Below the pieces are notes generated by a model that saw only the letters and a program-made list of their open reading frames with translations, had not been told where the DNA came from and ran no database searches. From Ancylostoma caninum (taxonomy: Eukaryota > Nematoda > Chromadorea > Rhabditida > Ancylostomatidae): 64,000 nt of DNA. Shown here one piece after another: positions 13,201-23,730 of the stretch. The DNA is taken from contig JBAJFG010000492.1 in assembly GCA_037903475.1 (NCBI GenBank), forward strand, positions 620,001 through 684,000, written 5' to 3'. How positions within the stretch are numbered: the first letter of the stretch is position 1; each line of letters opens with the position of its first letter. A program made the position numbers and the translations under genes.

Positions 13201-15317
13201 CATTAAAAAACACACTTTTGTTGCTTAGGATCTCGCTCCGTGAGTGCATCAAGTGGCCGGTACCGTTTCCGAATTGCGCCTTCAGGTTCGTCAATAACCA
13301 GTCTGGAAGAGGTGGTTGTTATATAAATTATGCCTAGAGGAACTGTTGGGTTGTCAAACAAGTAATCCTTTCAATGCTTCACTTCTGCTTCTCAAGCTAC
13401 TGTTATCGTTTTTACCGTTACTTCAAGTTTACCATGGCTTCAGGCATGAGAAAGTGAAGCATCGCGCGACAAAAAAAAAAACGATTTCCAGTTGCATCAC
13501 CAAGTCATAGTTCCTGTTTTTTTTCTTTACGATGTGGAATGCAGAACGGACGCACGAAAACAACTTCACGCCATATCTCTACGAGTTCTCGCAACTTCCA
13601 CGAAACATCCAATCAGATACGGTCATTATTGTGTGCATTGAAATAGCGCGTAACGGGAGAGAATCGAAGAAACTTGTTAAGTCACCACGAACGATCAATA
13701 ATGGTCGCGCTTATTTAGGATCGCATTTAGGACAGAGATCCCTAATTCGACTGAAAAAAAAGAGGAAAATCTCACCGGAAGGTGGAGTCCTGAAGAGCAA
13801 CCACATGAAGATCCAGGGTCAGGTCCTGGAAGAAGATGTTCAAATGAGACTGGTAGCAGACTTATAGCATTATTAGTTACGTTGGCTGGAGAGAAAGTCT
13901 CCTGAATACTTACTCACCTTATTTTTAATTTTAGCTGAAAATGCAGTGTCATTGAACTTCGCCGATTCAGCGACTACTTCATATCCTGTTGGTGAATTGA
14001 CAGCTCGTTGGCGCCTTTAACGACAATAGTGTACTAGTTAGGAAGCTTTTAAGGTCACATATAATGACTCATAATTGTTTTAACAACTCTGAAAAACTGT
14101 GCAGTGGCAACTCAGCAGCGCAATGCGTCGAGTGCTCCACCCCACTTGCTGCTATTCTCCCCTCAGTTGCTGCTGAAGCTTTCCTCGTTTTAGCAGCGAG
14201 TGAAGAAGGATGGGGATGCAACTGAGAGGGTGTACGTAGGAGGAGATGCTGGCTAAGCTCTGACGCCCACTTATTTCGCTGTGTTCATACTGCACAGTTA
14301 CCAGAGCGAGTTCTTTTGATACGTATTTAACTTAGTAAATAAATGGAAAAGACTGCTCCAACTATAGGCTAGTAGTTAAGTATGTGCAAAGTTCATGGTT
14401 AGCGCCTAACCTCAAAACTTAAAGGGGGTAAACCGGTGTTTCCTACTTGCTTCTGTTTCTGAATAAAATTAGTTTACATTAATTAATGAATTGACTTGAA
14501 TTGATTTGTAAGTACTAGCTAATTAGCATTGAGTTGTATTTTATCAATAAAATGACTGATGAAATAAGAAGTCTGATCCAGATGATATGGAACAATTTTG
14601 ACATTACTCCTCTCTGAGTTACGAATGAAAAGTATAACATAGGCCGCCATTTTGATCTGCAGATTTCAATGATTCCAACGTCCTCCCCCACCCTCCATGA
14701 AGGCGTCAGTCAGAGGTCTCGGTAGGAAACGTGTCATTCGAAAATTCCTTCCCACATGTGTTGCATTGGTTGGGAATGGCTTCTTACTTGATATATCAAC
14801 GCCTCGGATTAATTCCAGATTGGGAAACCTTATATTCTTGCCACATTAATCCGCTAGCTGTTCATAGAAAACAAGACTGAGTCGAGCATCTCAAAAGGTG
14901 GGCTGTAGATGCGCCCATCACATTTCCGTCAGAGGCTATGCAGCGGTGCTATGGAAATCGGAGAACCAGTCCGAGGAACCGAAAACGCCACGTGTACAAA
15001 TCGTGCAACGGTCATGGAGTGGAAAGTCGTTTAGTGGTAACTGGTGTGTTTTCGCTCCCATGAAGTTACTATCTTAAGAAGACAGAGAAGAATAAAGATC
15101 TTAACTGAAGAAACAGTCGGTTCATTGATTCAAGAACAAATTGGGAACATGATATTATGAATATGAGTAAGGGCTTTGTTCAGAATAAATGTATTTTGCG
15201 GAGTAAAGAATATTCTTACTTGCAGAATGCTGACTGGTCGCAGTTTTTGAACTTTAGCCGGTCTACTGCGGCCACATACGCCAGGATACCAAAGATGAGA
15301 ATGGGAATCGGCCGCAT
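1258..15317 (-). CDS. GANAB: Glucosidase II alpha subunit (GH31), 5' 17 exons, 3' end outside window
   Basis: Product: ER-lumen alpha-glucosidase that removes the two inner glucoses from N-glycans in the calnexin cycle. Exons read on the minus strand: 15317-15220, 14014-13918, 13849-13776, 13302-13216, 13160-13046, 10150-10024, 9967-9871, 7896-7804, 7738-7649, 5583-5407, 5350-5288, 5221-5078, 5020-4940, 4885-4757, 1746-1675, 1605-1528, 1401-1258. All junctions are GT-AG and phase-consistent, giving 588 codons. Visible motifs: signal peptide starting [16 protein letters not shown] near residue 32; [14 protein letters not shown] in exon 8; WLDIEH (388) and YFTWD (399); nucleophile motif [10 protein letters not shown] (501-510, D503); [15 protein letters not shown] (557); acid/base motif WTGDN (D579). 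Human GANAB is about 940 residues, so roughly 350 C-terminal residues are missing. Exon 8 carries an apparent 2-nt insertion (about 7856-7864). The start is the only ATG giving a signal peptide. In C. elegans the family members are aagr-3/aagr-4; I cannot say which this matches. Confidence 0.95.
3073..4307 (+). mobile_element. Hairpin-array element, left copy, in GANAB intron 14
   Basis: It begins with ATCTTACTCTATATAAAGCG, continues through about 690 bp of unique sequence and ends in a six-unit tandem array (3763-4307). The unique part is near-identical to the reverse complement of 11913-12611. The element stops exactly at the end of a hairpin (GCGCTCTGGCTCGG). I see no terminal inverted repeat, no clear target duplication and no transposase. 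A 60-codon frame at 3125-3307 is also present in the other copy, but this could simply follow from DNA identity. Possible classes: foldback-like, or a non-autonomous Helitron/Helentron-like element with internal minisatellite and terminal hairpin. The class is unresolved. Confidence 0.75.
3763..4307 (+). repeat. 90-bp tandem hairpin repeat, 6 units
   Basis: Each unit has a T-run, then AGAGTTAACCTAGCCCGGAG, then GTGGCACATGGGTCC, then a hairpin of two 14-15 nt arms around GCGCCGC/GCGGCGC. Hairpins are centred near 3831, 3920, 4010, 4101, 4191 and 4280. The unit near 4101 has its loop reversed (CTTCG instead of CGAAG), consistent with inversion inside a palindrome. Confidence 0.95.
6144..6791. 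repeat. Inverted 29-bp repeat pair in GANAB intron 9
   Basis: Positions 6144-6172 and 6763-6791 are perfect reverse complements (core TTGCCTGGCTGCCC). The arms are about 590 bp apart with no recognised gene between. This may be an old MITE or a duplicated fragment. The rest of intron 9 (5584-7648) has no recognised feature apart from a Tc1-like terminus near 7523-7545. Confidence 0.6.
8174..8220 (+). mobile_element. Mariner-type terminal fragment
   Basis: TTAGGTTGTCGGAGAAGTTT resembles the terminal repeat of the mariner element at 26287 (TTAGGTTGTCGGGAAAGTTC). No matching right end or transposase was found in GANAB intron 7 (7897-9870), so only a terminus is claimed. The remainder of that intron shows nothing I can name. 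Confidence 0.45.
10406..11912 (-). repeat. 90-bp tandem hairpin repeat, 17 units
   Basis: There are 17 nearly identical units of 89-90 b.p. each, each containing GCGCCGCTTCGCGGCGC flanked by GAGCCAGA and TCTGACTC. Units are far more alike within this array than to the left array (ACCTCAGGGCTAGGTAAAC here against the CCTCCGGGCTAGGTTAAC equivalent there), so the arrays have been homogenised or amplified separately. Unit length varies only in the A-run. Several minus-strand 88-codon frames here are artefacts of the repeat. Confidence 0.97.
10406..12611 (-). mobile_element. Hairpin-array element, right copy, in GANAB intron 5
   Basis: Inverted copy of the element at 3073-4307. Read on the minus strand it starts at 12611 with the same ATCTTACTCTATATAAAGCG, runs about 700 bp, then enters a 17-unit hairpin array ending at 10406 with GACTCGG. 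It lies between GANAB exon 6 (10150) and exon 5 (13046). The longer array makes this copy about 2.2 kb against 1.2 kb on the left. Confidence 0.75.
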
Positions 15318-15318
15318 T

Positions 15319-15326
15319 CTAAAGGT
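15319..15326 (-). promoter_or_regulatory. Probable trans-splice acceptor of the GANAB gene
   Basis: On the minus strand, CACCTTTAG ends one nucleotide before the start codon at 15317. This fits a nematode spliced-leader acceptor site. No conventional 5' UTR exon or TATA box is evident. Inference only; a 5' RACE read starting with SL1 would confirm it. Confidence 0.45.
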
Positions 15327-15413
15327 GAGCATGTAAAAAATACATTACACTCAATCCCTACTAAAGTAATGTTCCTGAGTGAAGGAGAACGGAAAGAACA
15401 TGAAGAGAGGAGG

Positions 15414-15605
15414 CTATTTCGGCCAGGATTTCTTACTGCTAGTGCTGTCCTTCACCAGGATCTGCTCCTGTTCGAAGAGCGAGTTGAAATGGGGATCAAG
15501 AACACTAGAGACGCCAAGACTGACGCTAAGTGAGTTCCGTCCAGCTGAGACGGCCGCAATAGGGTCTCGTCGCTGTGGGCGGCCCTGTGCCGTGGACTTG
15601 ACCAT
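15414..15605 (-). CDS. Unassigned ORF upstream of GANAB
   Basis: A 63-codon frame starting MVKSTAQGRPQRRDPI in a GC-rich patch just upstream of the GANAB start. A possible donor (CTG/GTGAAG) follows the codons for EQEQIL. It could be a first exon of an overlapping minus-strand gene or chance coding in a GC-rich 5' region. No family recognised. Confidence 0.2.
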   Translation of the reverse strand: MVKSTAQGRPQRRDPIAAVSAGRNSLSVSLGVSSVLDPHFNSLFEQEQILVKDSTSSKKSWPK

Positions 15606-16611
15606 GAAACCGTCGGTCGTCGCGGCCGCAGAAAGATGTATATCGCACGCACTTGCGACCTGACCTATCTTCAGTGTTCCTCACACTTCCTAGCAGTAAT
15701 TCACAACTGGTTTGTAGCGTTGAAAAGTACCTTCGCACTGTTGCAAAAGCTACAAAATTACAGGAGTTCCATAAATTTGCTGGAACAGTTTTTGAGTAAT
15801 TCAAGGATGCCGGTAATGCTTGCTAATTCTGACCAACAACAACCAACCTATAAACGCGGTCGGAGCTAATTTCTTCACACTTAGAGCTGGTTTGGCATAT
15901 ATTCGCCTGAAAAAGACCGCTAGGTTCACTAAGTCCGTGGCTTGTTTCGAACAGAAAATAGCTAAATTCATGCTCAGGTATTAGATCTCTCATCTGATGG
16001 TAATGTTTTATCTGAGTAATATTGCGGATGTGTTTTGACGTCTGTCTTACCATAGCGTATTGAATGAATAAATAAATAAATAAATAAAAGTATTTGATGG
16101 GAAAGAGAGAGTTCTTTTCAACAAGTCACTGCTAACGTGATGCAAATGTCCACGAGGAAAGCTATGGAGGGAAACTCTGCCAGAACCACTTTTTGTTGAT
16201 TCTCTTCCGTTCTGTCAAATGTGGAATGGTTTTGGCTCGTAGCTCGTCTGATCTTTCGGTTATTTCTGAGGTAGAACGGGAATACTGTGGATATAAGATG
16301 GAAGAGAAATTATTGGACACATAACTGTGTTAGTCAAGATCTGTGAAGAGGTAACACCTTTCTAATGCTGCCAACATGTAGGTTTCTAGTGTCTTCATCA
16401 CTAAAAAGGTCCTCCTCGCCATAGCGACGAGTTTTGGCTGATCATATCTTTCTAGGCCTATTTACCAGCATGTGGATCAGGGGACGAAAACCTCAGACAG
16501 GCTACATTCCTCTAGCAAGTTTTTACAGACTCACTCATGTAGTATTTTCCCACATTGATAATAATTACCATACATTCTCCTGTATTATTAACTTAAGGCC
16601 ATGGTTAACTA
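15606..16611. other. Intergenic, no gene seen
   Basis: Upstream of the GANAB gene. Contains a short (AAAT)n microsatellite near 16061-16087. Overlapping short frames on both strands show no domain. A promoter is likely here, but no element can be pointed to. Confidence 0.5.
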
Positions 16612-17480
16612 TTGGGTTGGGGAATAAGTCGTGTGGTTTTTTATGGGCATAGAAACCACTACTTTCCACGAACATTGTCAACAACTCTAAATAGGTTGCA
16701 TAGCTCCTTCCCTCTTCTATAATGCTGCCAGAGAAAGGGCAGCTCTATGTCTATGAAAAATCGCTTCGTTTGAAATGACTCAATTTGCAGCCCGCAACTG
16801 CAACTCTTAGACATAGTTCATGAAATGAATAGGGAACTGAACAAAATAAACTGTGTATGACTGCACTGGACCTGTAGAGTCGGTAGTAATGAAAATCCTC
16901 TACATTCGAGTTTTTTGCTAATCATTTAGGTGGAATTTGCTTGGAGAAGTCGAACATACCCCAATGTGGACGACCACCTCATTCCGTGCATTTTGGGGTT
17001 TCGCACGAAATGCGTGTGCTAAGCTTACAAATTCTTGAGTGTTAGCATCAGTAGTGATTATTCCTTACATTTAAATTAACCTTAGCGGATAATCGTCTTT
17101 ATATCCTTTGTATTATTATGTCTCCCAAACTGGGCGTTCAGAACGAGGAGCAGTTTCAAAGCCAAATTTGCTCTATCTAAAGAAGGTTCCTCCCTAGAAG
17201 ACATTCATATCCCTAGCCAACTGAGCCACATTTGATCCACGATTGAAGTCGAGCAGTATTCATGGATCCGGAAAGATTGTGACCTTCAATATGGTATAGA
17301 GTAGACAAGCATCTTGGACGGGAAGTAGATGAACAACTCATTCATTGTTGATTTGCACGCGAGCCATGCGATTTCCCGGATCATAAATCTCATCACTGGT
17401 CTCGGGAATGTTTCATAGAGTGTAAGGAGTTCAACGGCTGCTGTGAGAATGATGAGTGCATTTTCATAAGCGTATGAACT
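16612..17480 (-). mobile_element. Degenerate mariner-like element, one end only
   Basis: Begins TTGGGTTGGGGAATAAGTCG and is similar along much of its length to the element at 49580-50445, including the shared segment around GAACGAGGAGCAGTTTCAAA (17143). The right terminus is not recognisable, so the end is approximate. Transposase sense is on the minus strand, and only frameshifted remnants remain. Confidence 0.6.
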
Positions 17481-20448
17481 TTTGCTGTTTAGGTTGAAGA
17501 TGATTAGCAGTGAACCGTTGTTCTCGTGATTTGCCGAGATTTTCTTCTCACTATGGAATTTCCGAGTGAGAAAGTATTCAACAGCCTCCGAGCTTTCGTC
17601 TCCAACAATATTCCTTCACTTTGTAAAAAATTCATTTTTCTCTCATCTGAAAACGGAAGTTGGAGCGTAGTACCTCACATGAAATCGGAGGTATCCATTC
17701 TTTCTACTAGTGTGAGAAGGTATGTCTCTATATTCAAAGGTATCCAGCTCTGGTCACCTCAATGGCAATCTGTATTATGAATGCAGTTTGTACTTTTTTA
17801 CCTTCAGTGCATTCCGAATAAAGACTCGCCATGTGCTCGCTCCAATGAGCAGTCTGCTAGGGTGCTAGTAACTTTTCCGAGAGTTTTGTCCACTTCATGT
17901 CGTAATTAATATTTTTTGTCAATTTTGTCAATCATCGAACTTGATATCCTCACTTTTCTCGAACTCTACATATGGATTCAAGCCCATATAACATTCATTA
18001 TGCCGGAAGAAAATATCACGCAGTCGCCATTTCTGGGAACCTGCGTAAATTCTAGCAGGATTTGATAGTCGATTTGGTACTTTTTGTTAGTTCATGATAG
18101 TTTAAGTGAATGTGCACATTTTTGCAAAATAAATCTTGGTCCTTGCACTCTGCGCGAATGCAGTAGTATAGTCTTCGATTCTAGACATTTCCAACGTTTC
18201 TCCAATTGTACAGGTGCATACATACTCACCACATTTATCGTGACGAGCAATTGCTTCTCGTTTTGTGATGTTTAGGATTCAATTAAACGAAATAACAGTC
18301 AAAAACCTCGTTGAGATTTCTTCTCTTCTTCCAATCAGCATTCGACATAGTTAATGGTGCAAAAGCATCACCTGTCTACAGCATTACGCAGCACATCGTC
18401 TGTTTCTAGCTTTAATATAGTCGGTACATTAGGATGCGAAGAAAGTTAAGCATGAAATTCTGATTTTTGTCTTCTTTCATTAGAACTTCATTCAACAAGT
18501 TTTCAATCAAATCGTGCAACGTACCTAGTGCTCCACCGACCTACTATTCTAAAGTATTAGAACGAGTCGCCTACGCAGGAAAGCGTCGATTCTCTTCCCC
18601 AAGTCTTCAGGAATTCAGCAGTTCCTCCCCACCCCCTCCCAATTGAACTTGACTAATTCTAGGCAATTCGTTCTTAGAAAAATACGTGAGGTGGGCGGAT
18701 CAAATTATATTCAGAGGGGCAAGGCAGGAGAGTACGCTGTGTGAGGTACAGTGTCCCGACCCTGTCTCGCCAGTTTATATCAGGTTTCTCTATCGAAAAG
18801 CATGTGGGTACTGAAGGACTTTCCGTTTTGGTTGTTCTTGTTTCATGGAATGATCCAGTTTGTGTTGATCCCGCTCGCAAGAGTAGCTTGAATTGCTGCA
18901 TTATTTCTGCCCTATGACGTATGTAGGGTCGTCCAGGACGTACATACATACATATTTCCCCCCAAATGCTCATATGTCCAGATTCAAGTGGATCAGCGGG
19001 ATTCCTTGGAATAAGTCACAACATTTCTTCCGATTATTATAGCGATGCTGCTACCTCATTGCTGGCCTATGTGCCCCAATATTAGCTCGAGACGGGGAAT
19101 TTGATGAACAACAACTATAAATATTCATGAAAAAATGTCTTCACCAATTTGTGGTACGTATGGTTAGAACAGCAACCACACAGCTGGTCTTGTATATCCA
19201 TGTTAGAATAGCTTTGTGTATTTACTCGACTATCACATCCCTTCTTCAATAGATTTTCCAAGTTACTGGAATTATAACCATCAAAGAATTTCAACTGTTG
19301 CATGTGATAATTGCCTCCGGTGTTTATACAATGTAATGGTTGAGTGACGATGTTTTCTTTGCAGGGAAGTTTTGAAAGGTGACCGCATACATCTTGCAAC
19401 GTCCCCTTTTTTGCCGTCAAATCCAGTACCGTTGCGTACGAAAAGCCCAAGTGCTCTAGGAGGCAGCGCTTAATACAGTTGCACATCTGCTACCCTATGT
19501 ACTTATGCACTAAAGAAAAATTATATAATTGATGGTCCAGAATTTATTGTTATTCATTTTATTGTTTGTCCTATCCTTCTACACCAAAATACCAGTGACT
19601 GCCTTCCTCTCATAAAACGATAGTCGTTCATTCATTCCCCAAACGTCCATTCCCAAAAAAACCTTCGCAGTACCACTTTTTTCGTCTTAATTGCCTTTTT
19701 TCTTGCTTTCGCTCTGTCGACATCTACGTACCTATACTTGCATTTCTTTTGTGGCAGATAGTTCTTTTACGAGGAATTTTCCTAATCGGCCGATTGTGCA
19801 CAATCTTTTTCCGGAACATATTTATTTATACGGAACGTTCCTGCTTTGCTTCTCGTCCATTGAATTCTCTAATACGTTCTATTTGATGCCGACATATTCT
19901 TACTTGCAAGTGCTAGGGCAATTTTACCTACCTCTTTGACGAGTATTCGCGCGCATTTACGTAAGCAGGTTGTGAGAATGCATACTTTTACTTTTCACAA
20001 ACTGGTGATCCGTTTCTGTTCAGCAAGCCGTGTGATTCAGAGTAGTGCTTCAGGAAATTCGTGTCATAGGTGTATAAATATAACGGTCTTCGAAGGTCAA
20101 TGCGCTTTCACTCTTTCCATCTACTACCGCCCCCTACGGGACGCCTGAAAGTGAGGTGAGGCAGCTACATGGGAACTGTACACTTCACATTTACGAAGTG
20201 CTCAGAAAATTGAGAAGAAAGCAAAACCAATTATTAACTGCGCTTGAAGGCGAAATTCTCTCTACCAGTTGCGTGTAATCTATCAATCTGGCCGCCTTGT
20301 CAACGCTGAACTTCCACTTTTCTCCTGGTGCTAACCTTCCTCGCAAATATTGCGTTACATATCTACATGAAAGCTACTTTCTGATGCAGTAATATATCCT
20401 ATGGTTCTACAGAAAGTTTCTTGTTCCTTCATTCTCTGTGCAAATGGG
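17481..20448. other. Gene-poor stretch
   Basis: No convincing exon chain on either strand. The longest frame is the 123-codon minus-strand ORF at 19115-19486, listed separately. Some ATGTA-type low complexity is seen near 18940. Confidence 0.5.
19115..19486 (-). CDS. Unassigned cysteine-rich ORF
   Basis: A 123-codon frame beginning MCNCIKRCLLEHLG and ending KTFFHEYL, with about ten cysteines. The sequence GGGTAGCAG just before its ATG could be an acceptor, so it may be an exon or trans-spliced gene. No signal peptide is evident. Spacing loosely recalls small nematode Cys-rich secreted domains, but no family can be assigned. It may be chance. Confidence 0.25.
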   Translation of the reverse strand: MCNCIKRCLLEHLGFSYATVLDLTAKKGTLQDVCGHLSKLPCKENIVTQPLHCINTGGNYHMQQLKFFDGYNSSNLENLLKKGCDSRVNTQSYSNMDIQDQLCGCCSNHTYHKLVKTFFHEYL

Positions 20449-20752
20449 ACACCGCGTCACCATCGCTCAGTGGTGCTGTTGTGGGCTACCAAGCAATCGT
20501 CGCAAGTTCGAATCTCACGAAGGGCTAAGCTTTTGCTCTTGTCCCGATTATTATAAGGTTGTTTGCTGTAGTGATTTTCCGAAATAGTGAAAAAAACATA
20601 ACAAGATGGCTTGGCAGGTAGAGGGTCAGACTGACGATCTGACACTGGACGGTTCTATTCCAGAGGAGATCCGAAGTTAAATGCAGTGGCAATCTCCACC
20701 ACCAAGGATGCCCCTATCCAATTACCGGGTAAGGGCATCCTTGGTGGGTATC
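20449..20752 (+). mobile_element. SINE-like unit with tRNA-related head and terminal hairpin
   Basis: The head has an A-box-like CGCTCAGTGGTGCTG and a B-box-like GTTCGAATC about 35 nt apart (RNA polymerase III promoter layout). The body ends in a stem of ACCAAGGATGCCC and GGGCATCCTTGGT (about 20701-20745). Mismatched stems argue against a working tRNA. Confidence 0.55.
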
Positions 20753-22473
20753 TCCCACTTTTTAAAAACTAATTTCTTCAGAAAGTTTTCTGTCCTTTAA
20801 ATTCTTGCGCATTTTTGTGACACTAATTAGACATACCACCTTTCTCCGTTTCTACTACAAACCTAATACACAACTTTTTTTGTTAAGAAAGCACACAGAG
20901 AACTAACAGCCGCAAATGCCTCAGAATTACCTTTTCACTCGTTACTATCTGGTCGTATTGTAGAAAGAAAATGTTTCGTTTCTATCGCTTTTTGCACACC
21001 AGAATAATGTTCCCTAAAATTTCTCGATATTCATCTTTTCTGAAAATGGAAGCAACAAATGTGAGATATTCTATGTACATTGTCTGTCTTGCAAACAGCT
21101 GAATAAAACAAATTAGAATTCTGAAAAGACTATGGAAGAAGTGCGGCCATGCGAAAACTTGTCACGCATTAATGAAGTTGTTTTTCACATGAATTAGTGG
21201 CTGAGTCATATGGTAATTATACCTGTTCTCTAGCTTATCCCAACACTGCATGAAACGGCGGCGAAAATGCAAACGTCTGCCTTCTTCTGCAGCGATATAG
21301 AAGTTCGTCTCTTTAGTTTTGATCTCATTACTTGGATCCAGGAAGGTGGAACCCGGGATTCTACGTACGTACGTAGAAGACATGCTTATACAATACCAAA
21401 TTCTGAATTGAGGAGGCACTCCATCCTGGAAACTAACACCATCAGATACCATGTACAGTGGCGGCCACATATTTAGGACGCCCACGTTTTGGACCACAGA
21501 ATTTTTTCGCCTATCTCAGCCCTAGCAAAAGTCATCAAAATCAAGTTTGAGTGTGTGTTGAGGCTTTATAACTTACCACAGACTTGGTTGGAATTTATTT
21601 TGAAAAAGGAAATAAAATCTCGATTTCGTTGTCTTCTCAAAATTTAGCAAAAGTTTTGCATCTAGTTATAGACGGAAGCGAAGTGGTGATATAAATTAAG
21701 CAAATTTCTACTCAACATTTTCCCGTGAGGCTATTACTGTACATACTCTTCGTACCAGGTGGTGTCAAAGACAGAAACAGATCATGAAATTTGTCGAAAA
21801 TTTCATTTCATTCAATCTCAAGAATAATGCTAGCCTCAAAAATATCCACGAGTAGCTGATTGCCAGTCGGCAGCACAATTCAGAGAAAATCTGCAGCCAA
21901 AGTGCATGCTTTATCCCTGTGATTACCGTCAGTCTTTTTTTTCTTCACAATGTTTCGCTCCTGTCGACAGTCGTTGCTTTCCCTTGCGATGAACAACTGC
22001 GCATCAAACAACTACTATGGCAAAACGCACACTTTAACAAGAAACCACATTCTGACTCGAAAAGTACTGCATTTTGAGCCTCAAATGCGAAGATGTGTGC
22101 AATTCCATCAGGAAACGTTTTCTTGAGTAGTAGAGGCAAAAAGGGTAACACCATGTCTCATCCTATTCTCGTGTTATTGTCGTGCTAGCTCATTGCAAGC
22201 TTGAATTACAGATTACATATTTTCATCAGTTCGTCCCTTAAAACGTGCAATATGTGCGGCTGCCACTGTACATATCAGAGGCGGACGCAGAGGTTGGAGG
22301 GGGGCGGGGGGGGGGGGGAATTTGTCGCCGAATTCTTGAAATTGCTTCAAAATACAAATAGAATTTTCGCATTAGTTCATTCTTAGTTGTTTATATTTAT
22401 GACCACTTCTAAATTGATTCTCAATAATGATTTATTATTATAAAGAATATTTTTCTTATATTTACTTTCCATC

Positions 22474-22598
22474 TGGGCTCCCAAAGCAGCTAGGGAAGTG
22501 CACCAGGGTGGACTTTGCAAGTTTTGCTATATAAATATACTGTTGTCGCAATTGCGGACAAAGTCCAACCTCGTGCACTCCCTGAGCTAACAGCCCAG
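22474..22598. repeat. Palindromic MITE-like unit
   Basis: Arms around GGGAAGTGCACCAGGGTGGA and its imperfect complement TCCAACCTCGTGCACTCCC pair over about 45 nt with a short AT-rich loop. No coding capacity. The surrounding 20753-23730 region otherwise shows no gene; it contains homopolymer G and C runs near 22300 and 22870 and a Tc1-like terminus (CAGTGGCGGCC) at 21456. Confidence 0.6.
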
Positions 22599-23600
22599 TA
22601 TCACAGGCGCACGCTGATTCCAGCCCCATGTGACTTACGAGAATGGATTGCCAATTTTCTGAAGATTAATCTACAGTATAGACAAAAGGCGTAGACAAAA
22701 GAAGATAAAAAATCCTGAAGTAGTTCATTTTCGATTTCGTGATTCTATCACAATTTTTCAAACATGTTCTCATTTACTCAATTTTGATAATTTCTATGGT
22801 TTTATCCTTGGAATTCCGGCCGTCTGGTTCTCCAAAGTAGCAGAGAGCCGGGTTTTTTCAATGTAATTCCTCCCCCCCCCCCCACCCTCTTCCCAATCTG
22901 CTCGTCACTGGTGAGCACATGTCTACAACATATTCAAGATTCAACTATGGTTATGTGAAGCAGATGGTATCAGAAAAGCCCAAAGGAATCTCTGTAGTGA
23001 TATCCAATCTATGTATATGTAACTCTTCATATTCACTTAGTTCGGCATCGTTACATCGAATTTCATATCTCACAGCCCCACAAAAACGCCGCCATCATGA
23101 GAGTTGCTGTCCCATTTAGAGCACACGCTCATCTCCCTTATACTGATATGATGCATCCCGTCGTTTCCTGGTTTTCTCTTGCTTTCCTTTCTTTTCGAAG
23201 CAACGCCACTGTTGTGCTTCTCTAACCATTACAGCAGTAACATTGTTGTAGTATGTACACAGGCTACGATACTGGTTCATTTAATTAGCAGCTACTTGAC
23301 AAGGGCAGCTATAGCTTTCGGGCGAGTGCTCCCACTGGAAATATGAAATTGGAACAAGCTATACCCCACCGAATCGAGGTTTCGTACACTTCTTTGTTTT
23401 CCAGACGTAGCACTGCTATGCGATTACCTAAACATGACATCATCGTTATCTCATCTGCAAATGACGGCTATAGCAGCTGAGAGTCAAAACATTACCCAAA
23501 ACAAACATCCAGTCGATACGTCTGTACCTTGTAAATCACTTTTGTCCTGAATTTCCCTCAGTATCATCTACTACGCTTTTTTCTAAGGATGTACAACTCA

Positions 23601-23612
23601 TATAATTACATT
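23601..23612 (-). terminator. Possible polyadenylation signal of the channel gene
   Basis: ATTAAA occurs on the minus strand about 125 nt after the stop codon at 23731. AATAAA is absent closer by. Weak, position-based inference. Confidence 0.3.
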
Positions 23613-23730
23613 TAATTCCATATATCCGCAGAAATATGAAGGTGCGCTGATCCTCCCCTTTCATGCGTAACTCTTTCAAAACAAAGGGGCTAGTGTCCAC
23701 AAATGGGGTAAGGCGTAGCATGCTCTACAA

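Noticed and set aside
13776..13867. Acceptor at GCTATAAG for GANAB exon 3
   Set aside because: It leads to an immediate in-frame stop; the next AG (before TCTCATTTG, 13849) gives phase 0 and matches the family.
20449..20530. Functional tRNA gene
   Set aside because: A and B boxes are present, but the acceptor and anticodon stems do not pair, so it is treated as a SINE head.
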